A stretch of 17,625 nt of DNA from Thalassiosira profunda. Taxonomy: Eukaryota > Bacillariophyta > Thalassiosirophyceae > Thalassiosirales > Thalassiosiraceae. Each line of letters begins with the position of its first letter. Positions within the stretch are counted from its first letter, which is position 1. This document shows positions 1 to 10,220 of this stretch, piece by piece. The notes under the pieces are model-generated. The model was given only the letters and a program-made list of their open reading frames with translations, was not told where the DNA came from and did no database searches. The stretch covers positions 1 through 17,625 of the forward strand of contig JALLAP010000169.1 of NCBI GenBank assembly GCA_036939355.1, written 5' to 3'. Made by a program: the position numbers and the translations under genes.

Positions 1-227
1 CTGTTACAGGCGCAAGCGCGGGCGCGTTCCCGTGGCCCGGATTGGACCGGTCTCAAATGACGTGGCTGGAGCGCTACATACGACACTTCGTACGTAGGTA
101 CGCAAAATGGACCAGGTACCTATGTAACTGCAGCAACGTCACCTCCTCCTCTTCGTCGTCGTCGGTCGTCGGTGTCTCCTACATACCTCCGCGCCCAGCC
201 CGTTGCATACTTAGCGCGGACGATACG

Positions 228-2419
228 ATGAGGAGAGCGGTCGCCCCTTTCGCGAGGAGGGCGGACGGCAATGGCGTCGCGTCTCTGTCGGGACGGCTGG
301 GGTCGGCGGCGGCATCGTCGGTGCATCCTCGGGCATCTTCTCCCCCCAACGCCACTCTGGCAGCGCCGACATCTTGCCCTCTGCCCATCCGCTCCAGGTT
401 TGATTTGCAGCCCTGCTGCCGATGCTTCTCGTCGCCGTCTCGCCCTTCCAACGAGCGGCGGCTTAACGGAGAAGCCAACGATTCCGCGGCCCCCGACGCG
501 CCCCACCGCAAAAACAAAGCGCCCCCCGTCACCACCACCTCCACTTCCGCGCAGGCGTACGAATCCCGCCACGCCAGCGCCGAGATCGGGTTCAACGTCC
601 ACGACGGCCCCGTGCCCATCAACCAGACCGCGCGGGCGACCAAGGCCCGGCGGCGGGCGGAGGCGAAAAAGGAGGACGAGGAGCGGCACGGCAGCCTCAT
701 GGATCCGTATTACGTGCCCAAGCAGGAGGGGCAGACGCACTTGATCCAGGGGGGGACGCCGTGCGACATTCCCTCGAACGCGCCGTCGTACCGATTGGCG
801 GACTACGGGGAGGAGAGCGTGTACACGTTGATATTGCTCCGGCACGGGGAGTCCGAATGGAATGCCTTGAATCAGTATACGGGGTGGTGCGATGTGAATT
901 TGACGAAGCGGGGGGAGGCCGAGGCCCGGGCGGCGGGGCGGCTTTTGGCCGAGAACGGCATCGAGATCGACCACGCGTTCACGAGCGTACTCAAGCGGGC
1001 GAGCTTCACGGCCAACATGTGCTTAAATATGGCCGGACAGCAGTGAGTGATGTGATTGTTTCTTTGGGTTGGTTCGTTGGTGTATTGCAAATGCATCAGA
1101 TATGGCGGAGGTGCATTTGTCCATGGTATTTGCTCGAAGTGATGAAGTCATTCTTTCCCCGTCTGATCGATAGATGCAGAGGACGCGAAAGGCCCTGTCC
1201 TATAAGCCAGTGGACAATCTTGGGTTGACTCTGATCGGTGCTGGTTGTTTTATGCAACACCCTGGCATGATGCCGTGTTTCTAATCCTTCTTTTTCTCGC
1301 AACACAGCTGGGTTCCAGTGACCAAGACGTGGCGTCTCAATGAACGGTACGTCTGCAATCTCTTATGCAAGAGGATTTCGGTGCAAGTATAATGCAATAT
1401 TCACTTCTCTTTCTCTAAACAGGCACTACGGGGCACTGCAGGGCTACAATAAGGACACCGCGTACGGAGAACTCGACATTGACCAGGAACTTTTGATGGA
1501 AATGCGTCGATCTTATGCAACTCCTCCGCCGAGGATGGCGGACGACCATCCGTACTGGCATGGAAACGATCGAAGATACAGCAAGCTATCTCCAGAACAG
1601 CTAGAGAGGAGCCGTGCGGAGAGTTTGAAGGACGCGGCAGAGCGCATCATGCCTTTCTTCAACTCGGTGGTTGTTCCTAGCCTGCGAGAAGGAAATAGAT
1701 GCCTGGTGGTGTCGCATGCCAACACGATACGGACACTGATCAAACAGATCGACTCAATTTCGGATCAGGACATCAAACAATTGTCGATACCAACAGGGAT
1801 ACCTCTGATTTACCGGCTAGATAGAAACATGCGGCCGGTGGACCCAAACTGCGAGCTGGAGTTCCGGTACATGGTGCAACCCAAGGGATACACGTGGGCC
1901 ACGTCGCGACAGCACGGGTTCCACGGAGTCTACCTCGGGGACTTGGAGCGCCTGCAGGATATCCAAAAGAAACGGGACGCCACCAGCCGCATGTGGCAGA
2001 GGGTCATTCTGCGCAACATCGCCAAGCAGGTCAACGAGGAGGATATCGCGGAGGACCACACGTGCTTTCACAACCCTCGCTTTCATGCAGAGAACATCGT
2101 CGAGACGAAGCACTTGTGGTACAAGATCGCGCAAAAGATGCAAGACCCTGAATTCGGCAACATGCTCTTGCTGGTGCGAATGAAGGAGTTCCTCGAAAGC
2201 CTGCTGGCCTATCGAAGAAGCCGCAAGATAAAGACCTACCGCTACATCCCGCTGGAGGCGTACGAAAAGATTGTGGAGAAAATCCACCTCGACTCGGCCG
2301 GAGAGGTGGTCGATCCGTTCGTGAGCCTGGACGACCGGGAGAATCGAGAGGAGAGACAGCGACGGTGGATCGAGGACATGAATGCGGACAAGGAGGGCGC
2401 GCACTCCCTGATCAATTGA
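228..2419 (+). CDS. Phosphoglycerate mutase, dPGM-type, probably organelle-targeted, three exons
   Basis: This enzyme interconverts 3- and 2-phosphoglycerate in glycolysis. Exons are 228-1042, 1308-1346 and 1423-2419; joined they give 616 residues in one frame. The phosphohistidine motif [10 protein letters not shown] (RHGE at residues 205-208) is followed by [19 protein letters not shown]. Exon 2 completes [13 protein letters not shown], which runs into [10 protein letters not shown] of exon 3. The second catalytic His is in [10 protein letters not shown] (about residue 383). Those are hallmark cofactor-dependent mutase blocks. About 200 residues precede the catalytic domain, beginning [14 protein letters not shown], which is basic, Ser/Ala-rich and presequence-like. 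An in-frame ATG at 57 is an alternative start. A C-terminal extension of roughly 185 charged residues follows the domain; bacterial dPGM is only about 250 residues long. I do not recognise the extension. Mitochondrial location is inferred from the N terminus and from known diatom mitochondrial lower glycolysis. Confidence 0.9.
1043..1307 (+). other. Intron 1 of the phosphoglycerate mutase gene
   Basis: The intron starts GTGAGT and ends CAACACAG, giving 265 nt. Removing it joins CA to C as a His codon and restores the mutase block that continues WVPVTKTWR. Without splicing the frame stops at once (TGA at 1044). It is about three times longer than the other clear introns here. Confidence 0.9.
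1347..1422 (+). other. Intron 2 of the phosphoglycerate mutase gene
   Basis: The intron starts GTACGT and ends CTCTAAACAG, giving 76 nt with a pyrimidine-rich 3' end. It separates a 39-nt micro-exon from exon 3. Splicing joins NER to HYGALQG, the conserved mutase sequence. Confidence 0.9.
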
Positions 2420-2549
2420 GCGAACGGCCAGAGCTGTGCAATAGTAGTGTGAGGCGATCGAGACGAAAGGCACATTGCACAACTGAAGTTGCCACTCCTT
2501 TGTGATTGTGTACTATGTTCATATTATCTCGCCTCTAAAGTGTTGCAAG

Positions 2550-5500
2550 CTAGGCGGGCTTGCACTCCAGCTTGTACGCCGCGAACGGTCGGTAGAAGTC
2601 CGGCCGCGTGCCCCACGCCTCCTTCTTTGGCGCGCGGAACGTCAGACCGGCCGGGGGAGGCTGGGCGTGCATCGCGGCGCTGTTGGCCACCCCTCCCGAG
2701 GCTCCCTCCGCGATGGCGTACGTGTGGCTCTCGCCCAGCTCCTCCTCCTCTCGCGTAATGGTCCAGTGCGTCCCGCCCCGCCACTCTATTCTGTCTGTGT
2801 ATCCTTTGATGTGCACGGTTCTCGTCCATATGGGAGTATTTCCCACGCCTCGCTCGTCTTTCACCAACTCGAAGGGTCGTCTCTCTTCCCAAGGCTCAAA
2901 TCGGGCGGCACCCGGGGGTTCCACGACATCGTCGTGTCGAACAATGTGGAGGGTCGGGCAGGATGCGCCATACTGATCTGTACAGAAAACGCCGTATTGT
3001 CCGGGAGGACAGAGGCACTGTCGGGCGAAGCCCACATCCCTCATTGGATCCGAGCAAACGCCGCCAAAGAGGCCGCACTTGAGCTCGTTCGTCTCCATCG
3101 ACGATTGCTGACCTGCACCAACCGGAGGGGCGCACTCGGTGCTCGCGATGCGCGCCGGCAGCGTCATGGACGCGTCGTACGGGTGCGGGTCCTCCTCCGC
3201 GATGCGGAACGCGGCGTCCGACAGCGCCGTCAGGTCAAGTTCATCGGTCTCGACGGAGTGAATGCGGGGCCACGTGCACACCCGCTCTGGCTTCGAGATC
3301 GAATAGGGCGCGCACGACGCGAAGACCCACCGCCGCAACGTCGCGTCGTAGAAGATGAAGTCTTCGTAGCGCGTCGGCGTCCTTGAAAACTCGAGGGTGA
3401 CGCGTTCTGTATCGAGGGGAGGCTCGGCCCTGGGGTCCGCCTTGCGGTACGACGGGGACTGGCCACTCCGGCCGGATACCAACTTAGACAGCCGGCCGAG
3501 GAAAGACTCGTCCGAACCTCCGGCGAGTGCTCCAATCGTGGCAACGTACGTCCCACTGCGCGATACAAGGAAGTGCTTCACGTCGTTGCTTGCCTCATGA
3601 GCGGTTGACTCGGGGATGTTGGAATGAAAAAACTCGACGTCGAGCGACTTCGGAAACGCGTCGGACGCATCCAGCCCTGAGAGGATCCACGCCCAACACC
3701 CGAAGAGGACGGCGGCCATGACGAAGAGTATCGTGCGCCGCGTGCTGTCCGGGTGGCGCTTGACAACTCTAACAGGCATGCCGAACAGGCGGGCCAGGAA
3801 GGAGCCCTTGAGCTGGGAGATGCGCCCGGCGGAGTCGGCGCAGGACCCTCCTCCTCGATGACCCTTGGCGGCGCGGCGATTGTTTTCTTGGTCGTCGTCG
3901 AAGGAGAAGCCCAGGCCGCCGACGAACCGCGCGGCGTCGCGGAGCCGGTCGGTGACGAGGCCGTGTTCGGCCAAAGCGAAGGCGACGTTGTCCAAGTTGA
4001 CGACAAACTCGAGTGCGGCGAAGTTCCTGCAGAGAAATCCCACACGGCGTGAGACATGCATTGCAAGTTGGCGACGGCGACGGCGACAACATGCAAAGCC
4101 AACAAAACCACTCACATGAACAGCTCGATGACGTCGCCCGCCCGCACAATCAAAATGAACGCGGCCGCCACCGCCAGGCACCCCTCCACGAGCCGCAGTC
4201 CGTTGGCAAACTTGAACCGCCGCCCGGCGCGGAAGCTCCGACCCACAGTGAACACCATCTCTTCGAGGCCGTGCGTCGGGCCGCTGTTCGTCACCACGAT
4301 GGCCTCCGGGACGCGCAGGAGGTTGTTCATCGCCACCATGACATCGGCCCCGTTGACCACTGCAATGAGGATGGCGCACCCCTGGGCAATCCGCATCGTC
4401 GTCGTGGCCACGGGAGGGACGTGCAGCACATTGCCCGGAGTGGACGGGTCAATCAAACTGCTCAGCAATAGAAAGTACACCAACGATTGGAAGGCGAAGA
4501 GGCACATCGCGTAGACGAACGGGGCGGAGGCGAGGGGAAAGACGTAGAGGAAGGAGTAGGTGTCTTTGGTGATCCAACCGGTGGGGTTGGAGGAGGGGTT
4601 GTTGTTGGTCAGGGAGCTGAGGTGGTTGCCTTCCTCCTCGTCGTTCTCCGTTGCGACAGTGCGAATCTCGATCTTGGCGCTCGCTCCGAGGCCCTCGACG
4701 ATCTCAAACCTCGACCTCAAGGGCTCGTCGCGGGCAGCCTCGGCATCGCCCGCCTCGGCATTGCCCGCCTCGGCCTCCGCCGTCGCCGACGAGCGGCCCC
4801 GACGCCAGTACGGAAAGCCGGCGCCGCCGTACCTCCTCCCGCTCGATCCCACGCTCGTGGGCCGGAACGAGGCCAGGACCTCCTTGGACTTGGCCTGGAC
4901 GCAGGAGCCAAAGCGATGCGACGGCGGGGAGGCCCCTTCCTCCGCGCCCCCCTCGCGCGATGCCCGTCGAGGAGTGCGCGAGCGGGCGCGGCCGTGGCCT
5001 TCTTCCAGCAGCTTCTTCGCCCGCTCCCGAATTTCTCCGGACGACAGGCTGCCGCTTTCTCCCTCCTCCTCGGCAACCGCGGACGAGTTGGGAAGAGTTG
5101 GGTCCCCGCTCCCTCTTGCCGCCTCCAACCCGCTCACGGCCTCGTTGAGCATCAGCATGAGATCGACCGACGACGGCGTCCCTCCGGCAGGGTCCGCCGC
5201 CCCTCGTCCCCCCTCCGGGAGGCCGACGGACACCATCGAGCGGTCCCGCGAGTCCCTCACTCCCGATCGCGACCTTGATTTCGATCTCGACCTCCTTTCG
5301 GGCGCCGCCGACGCCTGCCGAATCGACGACGTCGCGCTCTCCTCCTCGTCCTCCGGTATCGCCGCCACCGCCCCCGCGGCGCGGCGCTTGCTCGACCGCT
5401 CGCTCGCCCGATGGGCCTTCACGCCCTGGATGTAACTCATGCCGGTCTGCGCCGAGTCGGACGAGGAGGCCGAGGCGTCGTCTCCCTCGCCACCGTCGTC

Positions 5501-5719
5501 GTTTGCAGAGGTGCCAGCGAGGTCGAGGTCGTCAGTAGGTTTGGTGGAATCGTCGCAGGCTGCGCCAAAGTCGACCTCGGCCACGACCTTGGACCGCGCC
5601 AGCGATCGTGGCTCCTGCCGGGCCGACGGCTCCTGCTTCTGCTCCTCTCTCCGGGGCTCCTCGCCTCGAGCGAACTGCCCGAGGACGCCGTCGTCGAACA
5701 GCCGATACTTCTCGCCCAT
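2550..5719 (-). CDS. Multi-pass membrane protein with RS-rich N terminus and EGF-like C-terminal domain
   Basis: Not assigned to a named family. Exons are 5719-4116 and 4026-2550, giving 1026 residues. Residues 1 to about 385 are acidic, Ser/Glu-rich low complexity with an Arg-Ser stretch near 145-163, so probably cytosolic and disordered. Hydrophobic segments lie at about 388-425 (long enough for two passes), 441-460, 507-534 and 633-654. The last is followed by some 370 residues likely in the lumen or outside the cell. An EGF-like half-domain is visible: C852, C859, C872, C874 and C883, ending CLCPPGQYGVFC. No catalytic motif was found. The ATG at 5719 is the first of the long frame. A surface receptor or adhesion role is only a guess. 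The gene converges on the phosphoglycerate mutase gene (130 nt apart) and diverges from the sulfotransferase gene. Confidence 0.8.
4027..4115 (-). other. Intron of the EGF-like membrane protein gene
   Basis: On the minus strand the intron starts GTGAGTGG and ends TTCTCTGCAG, giving 89 nt. Splicing makes an ATG codon across the junction and joins GDVIELFM to NFAALEFVVN. The unspliced frame meets TGA inside the intron. Both splice sites match consensus. Confidence 0.88.
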
Positions 5720-5728
5720 TGCACAATG

Positions 5729-5743
5729 TTATTTCTCGCCCAT
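5729..5743 (-). promoter_or_regulatory. Four-codon upstream ORF (MGEK-stop) before the EGF-membrane gene
   Basis: The minus strand reads ATG GGC GAG AAA TAA at 5743-5729. It ends nine nucleotides before the main start, which itself reads ATG GGC GAG AAG. The first 11 nt are identical and the two copies are exactly 24 nt apart and in the same frame. The main ATG at 5719 is the downstream copy. If it lies in the mRNA it would be a minimal uORF; the transcript start is not visible. Confidence 0.45.
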
Positions 5744-6079
5744 AATATTTGCATCAACTTGCCAAGCGTTTCAAGGACATACGGACCTCTGCAGAGGTGG
5801 TTTATCTGCAGGCGCTGCGGTCGTTTGGAGCCGTTGTTCACGAAGGAGAGGAGAGGAGCGGGAGCGGGGGCGGGGTCATCGGAGAAACTTTGTCAGCGAA
5901 ATGACCTCTTCTCCTGCTCGCTCGCGGGTGCACCTTTGTCACGTGACCTCAAAAGTTGACTTTGTACGTGAAGTAAGTTACTAGCTACGAGCGTGATTTG
6001 CAGCATGTGATTTTTCTGCGTGACTTTTCCGCGGCAACCTCTGCTCCTGACCGATCAAAGCCCGCGGTCCGCGGTTCAT

Positions 6080-6095
6080 CCCCCCCCCCCCCCCC
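6080..6095. repeat. Poly-C homopolymer (16 nt)
   Basis: An uninterrupted run of 16 C lies in the probable 5' UTR or promoter of the sulfotransferase gene. Its length may be inaccurate, as homopolymers are error-prone in sequencing. It is G-rich on the other strand. Confidence 0.9.
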
Positions 6096-6121
6096 TCCGG
6101 CTCCGCGGCAACTCCTGCGCC

Positions 6122-8715
6122 ATGCCCAGCGCCCCCCGGCAGCCCCTGGACCCCTCGTCGGAGGAATCATCGTACGAATCCTTAGTGGTGAGAAGGTACC
6201 AGCCCCTCCCGGAGGGCGAGGAGGACTCTCGTGGCTCGGACCCCCACGCCGACCCCCACGCTGCGTGGTCGCCCTGGTCCGCCAAAGGCTCAGGGAGAAG
6301 CCGCGACGACAATAAAATGGCGTCGCCCCGCAGAGACCCCGAGATGGACGCCATCGCAAATGGGGAGGAGGCGTCCCTCGCGGAATTGACCGCCTACTCG
6401 GAGAATCCGCACAAGGCGCGGAGGGGGAAGCACTCCGACCCCGAGGGGCACGAGCGGCGCTGCGCAAGGCAACCCTCCAAGGAGAGAGACGACGAGCACG
6501 AGCGTCGGCTGTACCAGGAAAGTAAGCGCCGGGAGCGCGGCCGCCGCCGACGCCATCATCGGGACGAGACGGACGACGAGGAGTCCAGTCTGCTCAGCGA
6601 TCGCGACCGCCACCGCTCGTCCTCCCACCGCTCCCATCGCCGTTCCAGCAGGCGCGGATCGTTCTCCCTGTCCAGCGCCATAAGAACGTTCAACTCGTTT
6701 TTCGACGGGATCAACCTCAAGACCGTCCTATTGTGCATGCTCGGCATGGCGATGATCGTCAAGTTGCATCGGCCCCCGCCTCCACCTAGCGCCAACGGAG
6801 GGATGGGGATGGGCGGTCAGGGGATGGAGCATCCGTCGAGGGAGATGACTCAAGGCGTGGAGGGAGTGTCTCCTGGGGTGCGGGGGGCGGCGGCGGACCT
6901 GAAATTGGTCGACGAAAGCGACGACAAGGAGGACAGCGGCGATGGGGCAAAGGATGGAGAAAAGAAGGAATCAGACGCCGGCGTGGCAGCGGTCCCAGAA
7001 GCTCCCCCGGCCGTGAGTGCACAAGCGGTGGAGCAGGGGAGCGCGTGGCAGCAATCTCAGACGGGGCAGCAGGCCATGCCGGGGCACCTGGCGCTGCAGA
7101 CTCCGATGGGGGCCGTGGACCAGGCGACGATGCAGCAGTTTGCTCCGCAGCAAATGCAGATGGGACAGTCGATGCAGGCCATGCCCATGCAGCAGCAGGG
7201 AGTGCCCTTCCCGCAGCCTCACATGAATCCGATGCCGGTGCAGCCGGGGTACTACGCCGCGCCGCAGCAGCCCATGCCACCCAACGCAATGGGAATGGGA
7301 GCAGTGATGGGAATGGCGCAGCCCGGTGCGGTGAGTCCGTTGGCGTGGCAGCAGTCCCAGATGGCGGGGCAGGCAGAACAAGCGGCAGCTGCGCCCGCGG
7401 TCCCTGTCCAGACTGCCGATGCCGCGCCTGCGGTCCCCGTTCAGACGGCAGAAGCGGAGGCTGCTCCGATGGCCGAGGTGGCGTCTGATGCGGTCGTTCC
7501 GCCCGCGGATGCCCAGCTGGCGGAAGGCGCGGCCGTATCGGAAGAGGCCGCTGCCGACGTTCCGCCGCCAGAAACTGCGACGGCCGAAGGAGCCCCCGCC
7601 GCTGCCGACAGCACCGCGCCCGCGCCCGCCCCGGGCAGCGTCCTAAACGAGCTCTCCAACTTCGCCGACACGTGGGACCCCTACGACAAGACCGCCACCC
7701 CGATGTTCTGGCACATCCCCAAGGCCGGTGGATCCAGCATCAAGGACGCCATCGGGGGCTGCCACCGCTTCGTCCAGGCGACCGAGTTCGGCGTCACGGA
7801 CGGCCACATCGACGATGCCGAGGTGGCCATCGTGTATCCGGCTGTGCCTGGGGTGGCAGATACGGATCGCAGCCCCTTTGTAAATATCGACAGCACGACC
7901 GTCGAAGGGATCCGTCGGGCCAAAAACTTGGGATTCGCCGACGCGCAATTGGCGCAGGTGGTGGTGTCGCCGTTCGTCTTCGAGACGAACGACCTCTTTA
8001 CGCAAACGGCAAAGGGGCGGCTGTTTTCCGTGTTTCGCCATCCGATCGACCGGGCCGTGAGCATGTTCTATTACATACGGGTGGCAGACTGGTGAGATGT
8101 GAGATGTTGATACTGGAAGCGTTACGTGTTCTCTTTCTCTCACACTTGTCTCGTCTGTGATCTCTCCTCTCCAGGGAGCCGAGCTACAAGCCGGAGTTGC
8201 AGGAGTGGACGCTCGAGCAATATGCCACAAGCGATATTGTGGAGAACAATTGGATGACGCGGCAGTTGTCCAACCAGCTGGGCGGGGAGCTGACGGAGGA
8301 AAATCTGCAGCGGGCGATGGAGGTCGTCCGGACGAAGTTCATTGTTGGGCTCATGTCGAAGATCGAGCCGTCGATGGTGCGGTTTGAGAAATTCTTCAGG
8401 TGGACGTACAGAGTCAACCCTCCCAACCAGGAGGCGTGCCGGGAGCGGCTCATGACCGGTGGGGCGAACTCGAACAAGAAGAACAAGAAACCGCTCGAGG
8501 AGGGAGATCCGGCGTGGGATCTGCTGGCGCAGCAGAACAACTTCGATATGCAGCTGTACGCATACATCGAGCAGCTTTTTGAGGAGCAGGAGCAGTTTGT
8601 CGAGGGCATGCCCGACGACTTCCGGAACGTCGACGGCACGTGCTGCAAGTGCGATCCGCCGACGTTTCCTCCTGAGGGGTTCACGTGCCCGCAGGCGGTG
8701 AAGAACGAGGGCTAG
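6122..8715 (+). CDS. Sulfotransferase-like type II membrane protein with Met/Gln/Pro-rich stem
   Basis: This is a predicted Golgi-type sulfotransferase that would move sulfate from PAPS to a glycan or protein. Exons are 6122-8091 and 8175-8715, giving 836 residues. The 5'-phosphosulfate loop is FWHIPKAGGSSIKDAI (from about residue 529) and the 3'-phosphate site is VFRHPIDRAVSMFYYI, with R639 and S647. This pattern is shared by the Golgi carbohydrate and heparan sulfotransferase superfamily. Residues 1 to about 195 are acidic, then Arg/Ser/His-rich. A short hydrophobic stretch (about 201-213) could be a signal anchor, though 13 residues is marginal. Residues about 215-510 form a low-complexity stem rich in Met, Gln, Pro and Ala. 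The start is the first ATG (CGCCATGCC). The acceptor substrate is unknown. It converges on the PDZ gene, 172 nt away. Confidence 0.82.
8092..8174 (+). other. Intron of the sulfotransferase-like gene
   Basis: The intron starts GTGAGATG and ends CCTCTCCAG after a pyrimidine-rich stretch, giving 83 nt. Splicing completes a Trp codon and joins YIRVADW to EPSYKPELQEW. The unspliced frame stops at TGA within the donor. Confidence 0.88.
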
Positions 8716-8784
8716 GCACTTGACTGGGTGATCATCTTTAGGTACTAATAACTTTGTAACATTCTTATCGCAATTCTGGTCTAG

Positions 8785-8804
8785 AGTTTACTTGGCACCC
8801 CACA
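8785..8804. repeat. 20-nt motif, copy 1 (matches 11057-11076)
   Basis: The sequence AGTTTACT-T-GGCACCCCACA matches a second copy at 11057-11076 at 19 of 20 positions. It lies 70 nt after the sulfotransferase stop, in the spacer before the PDZ gene's stop. On the minus strand it reads LWGAK-stop but has a stop codon just upstream, so it is not an exon in that frame. Confidence 0.6.
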
Positions 8805-8887
8805 ATCGTTAGAGCGGACGACGAAGACGCGCTTAATTTATGCGAAGTGGCTGCAACAGACGAAACGGACGATATCATCATTTGGAG

Positions 8888-10030
8888 TCATACCGAGGCG
8901 TTGGCGGTCACGCCCTGCTCGATATCCCCCATCTCTTCATACGCCACGATTGCAATTCCTTTGGCCGCCCGCATCCGCGCCACCGCCTCGTCGGCAGTGT
9001 CGCAAGGCTCGCCGTTGATCGTCCCAAGAACTTGGCCGACCTTCAAGTTGGTGCGGGCTAACAGGCCACTCTGGTAGATGGACGTGATCCTGACGGCGCC
9101 GCCACTTCCAGTGAAGCCGATCCCGAGAAAGCAGCCCTTGCTTGGCTTCGTCACCCATGCCTTCACCTCCCTCCTGTCGAGGCGAGGAACGCGCGGCCCC
9201 AGGTCTTGGCTGGATCCGGAATCCATCGGCGGCGCCGAAGGAGATGGAAACGCCGACGCAGTTGGGGCGCCCGCCGCTGGCTCCACCACCGCTTGGACGA
9301 CGGGCACGTCTTGCGTCTCAACGGTTGCCACTGCGAGTGGGATGTCTTCCTCCAACATTTGTTCGAGCGTTTGCGGACTCGATGCCGTTGCTGTTTGTGT
9401 ATTGGACGATCCCGCAGGGTAAAAGGTCTTTGACACGTTGTTTCCGTTGAACTCCGTGTACGTTCCTCGAACACTGAATGAGCCGTCGCAAGAAGAGACA
9501 CAATAATATGCCGTGTTCGCCCTCCAGTAGCCTGTGAGGGTGTTGCTCGGGAAGTCAAACTTGCCCTCGGAAAGCACCTTCAATCCCTTGTCCCTCCCCA
9601 ACGCAGTCTCCTCGAGCCACCACGCCTCGCCTCTGTGCGAGACGAATCCGTCCGTAATCGTCGCTGCGTCGCTGCAATATCCTTCAATCTTATACCCGCC
9701 CCCCTGATGCGTCAGTGTGATGTTGGTAGTGCCGGAGTGTTCGGTTCCGCGATCAGTGTACCTGACGTCGAAGGTTGCTTTGTAGGTCCTGAACGGGGCG
9801 TCTCCGTCGCCGACCTTCTGTTTCCGCCTCGCTTCTGCCACGGCAAAGTCAAATCCCTCACGGGAGCATCGACCCCGCGTATGCTGGTATATGCACAAGA
9901 ACACCACTCCGACGACCGAGATGACTGAACCTACGATGATGACTACAAGATCGTCATCGCTGGCGGTGGATATCGGCGGACAATCTCCCCCCGTATACTC
10001 CCCGCAGCCCGGATACGACTCCTCTTCCAT
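8888..10030 (-). CDS. Single-pass membrane protein with C-terminal PDZ domain
   Basis: The protein has 380 residues and no intron. A short Cys-containing N terminus is followed by one clear transmembrane helix (28-48, LVVIIVGSVISVVGVVFLCI) and then a basic Cys/Arg flank (RGRC), suggesting the bulk faces the cytosol. Residues about 80-205 form a beta-rich region with alternating polar and aromatic residues (AWWLEET, GYWRAN) that I cannot assign. A Pro/Ala/Ser linker follows. Residues about 290-366 are a PDZ domain: FLGIGF as the peptide-binding loop, then ITSIYQSGLLAR, LKVGQVLGTINGEPC and DEAVARMRAA. PDZ domains bind C-terminal peptides, so a scaffold or anchoring role is likely but unproven. 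The start is the ATG at 10030. Confidence 0.82.
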   Translation of the reverse strand: MEEESYPGCGEYTGGDCPPISTASDDDLVVIIVGSVISVVGVVFLCIYQHTRGRCSREGFDFAVAEARRKQKVGDGDAPFRTYKATFDVRYTDRGTEHSGTTNITLTHQGGGYKIEGYCSDAATITDGFVSHRGEAWWLEETALGRDKGLKVLSEGKFDFPSNTLTGYWRANTAYYCVSSCDGSFSVRGTYTEFNGNNVSKTFYPAGSSNTQTATASSPQTLEQMLEEDIPLAVATVETQDVPVVQAVVEPAAGAPTASAFPSPSAPPMDSGSSQDLGPRVPRLDRREVKAWVTKPSKGCFLGIGFTGSGGAVRITSIYQSGLLARTNLKVGQVLGTINGEPCDTADEAVARMRAAKGIAIVAYEEMGDIEQGVTANASV

Positions 10031-10168
10031 CCTCTCTGATGTGTTTTTAACGCCGCAATATTTTCAGTCTCGGTCCGCCGCCAGGCCGCCGCAGGCCGCC
10101 GTCGCGCACTTCCGCCGCGAAAGGCCCTGTGGATGGGACCGAGGCGAGCGGGCGTTCGGGGAAGGACG

Positions 10169-10220
10169 CGGGGGGGCGGAGGCGGAGGGGGGGAGGGGGA
10201 AGGGGGAGGGGGCACGGGGA
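10169..10220 (+). repeat. G-rich tract with G-quadruplex potential
   Basis: About 50 nt consist of several runs of four to seven G separated by one to three bases. Such spacing fits the G-quadruplex pattern on the plus strand. It lies between two divergent genes, so it may be promoter-related or simply low complexity. Confidence 0.6.

Larger units (their letters stand above)
5720..6121. promoter_or_regulatory. Divergent intergenic region with upstream mini-ORF and poly-C tract
   Basis: About 400 nt separate the starts of the EGF-membrane gene (minus) and the sulfotransferase gene (plus), so it must hold both promoters and 5' UTRs. On the minus side a four-codon ORF sits just upstream of the main ATG. 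On the plus side a 16-nt run of C (6080-6095) lies 26 nt before the ATG at 6122. The middle, around 5980-6015, is relatively AT-rich. I cannot assign a core promoter element. Confidence 0.5.

Noticed and set aside
120..974. 284-residue minus-strand frame
   Set aside because: It is antisense to exon 1 of the phosphoglycerate mutase and Arg/Pro-rich without motifs.
2502..3386. 294-residue plus-strand open frame
   Set aside because: It is antisense to the EGF-like membrane protein, which has conserved Cys spacing and supported splice sites.
4487..5538. Several plus-strand frames of up to 291 residues
   Set aside because: They are shadows of the Ser/Glu/Arg-rich N terminus of the EGF-membrane gene; GC-rich low-complexity coding sequence leaves all frames open.
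8785..8887. Second exon of the PDZ gene ending LWGAK
   Set aside because: A TAA lies directly upstream in that frame, and the only nearby GT-AG pair (43 nt) leads to a stop in another frame.
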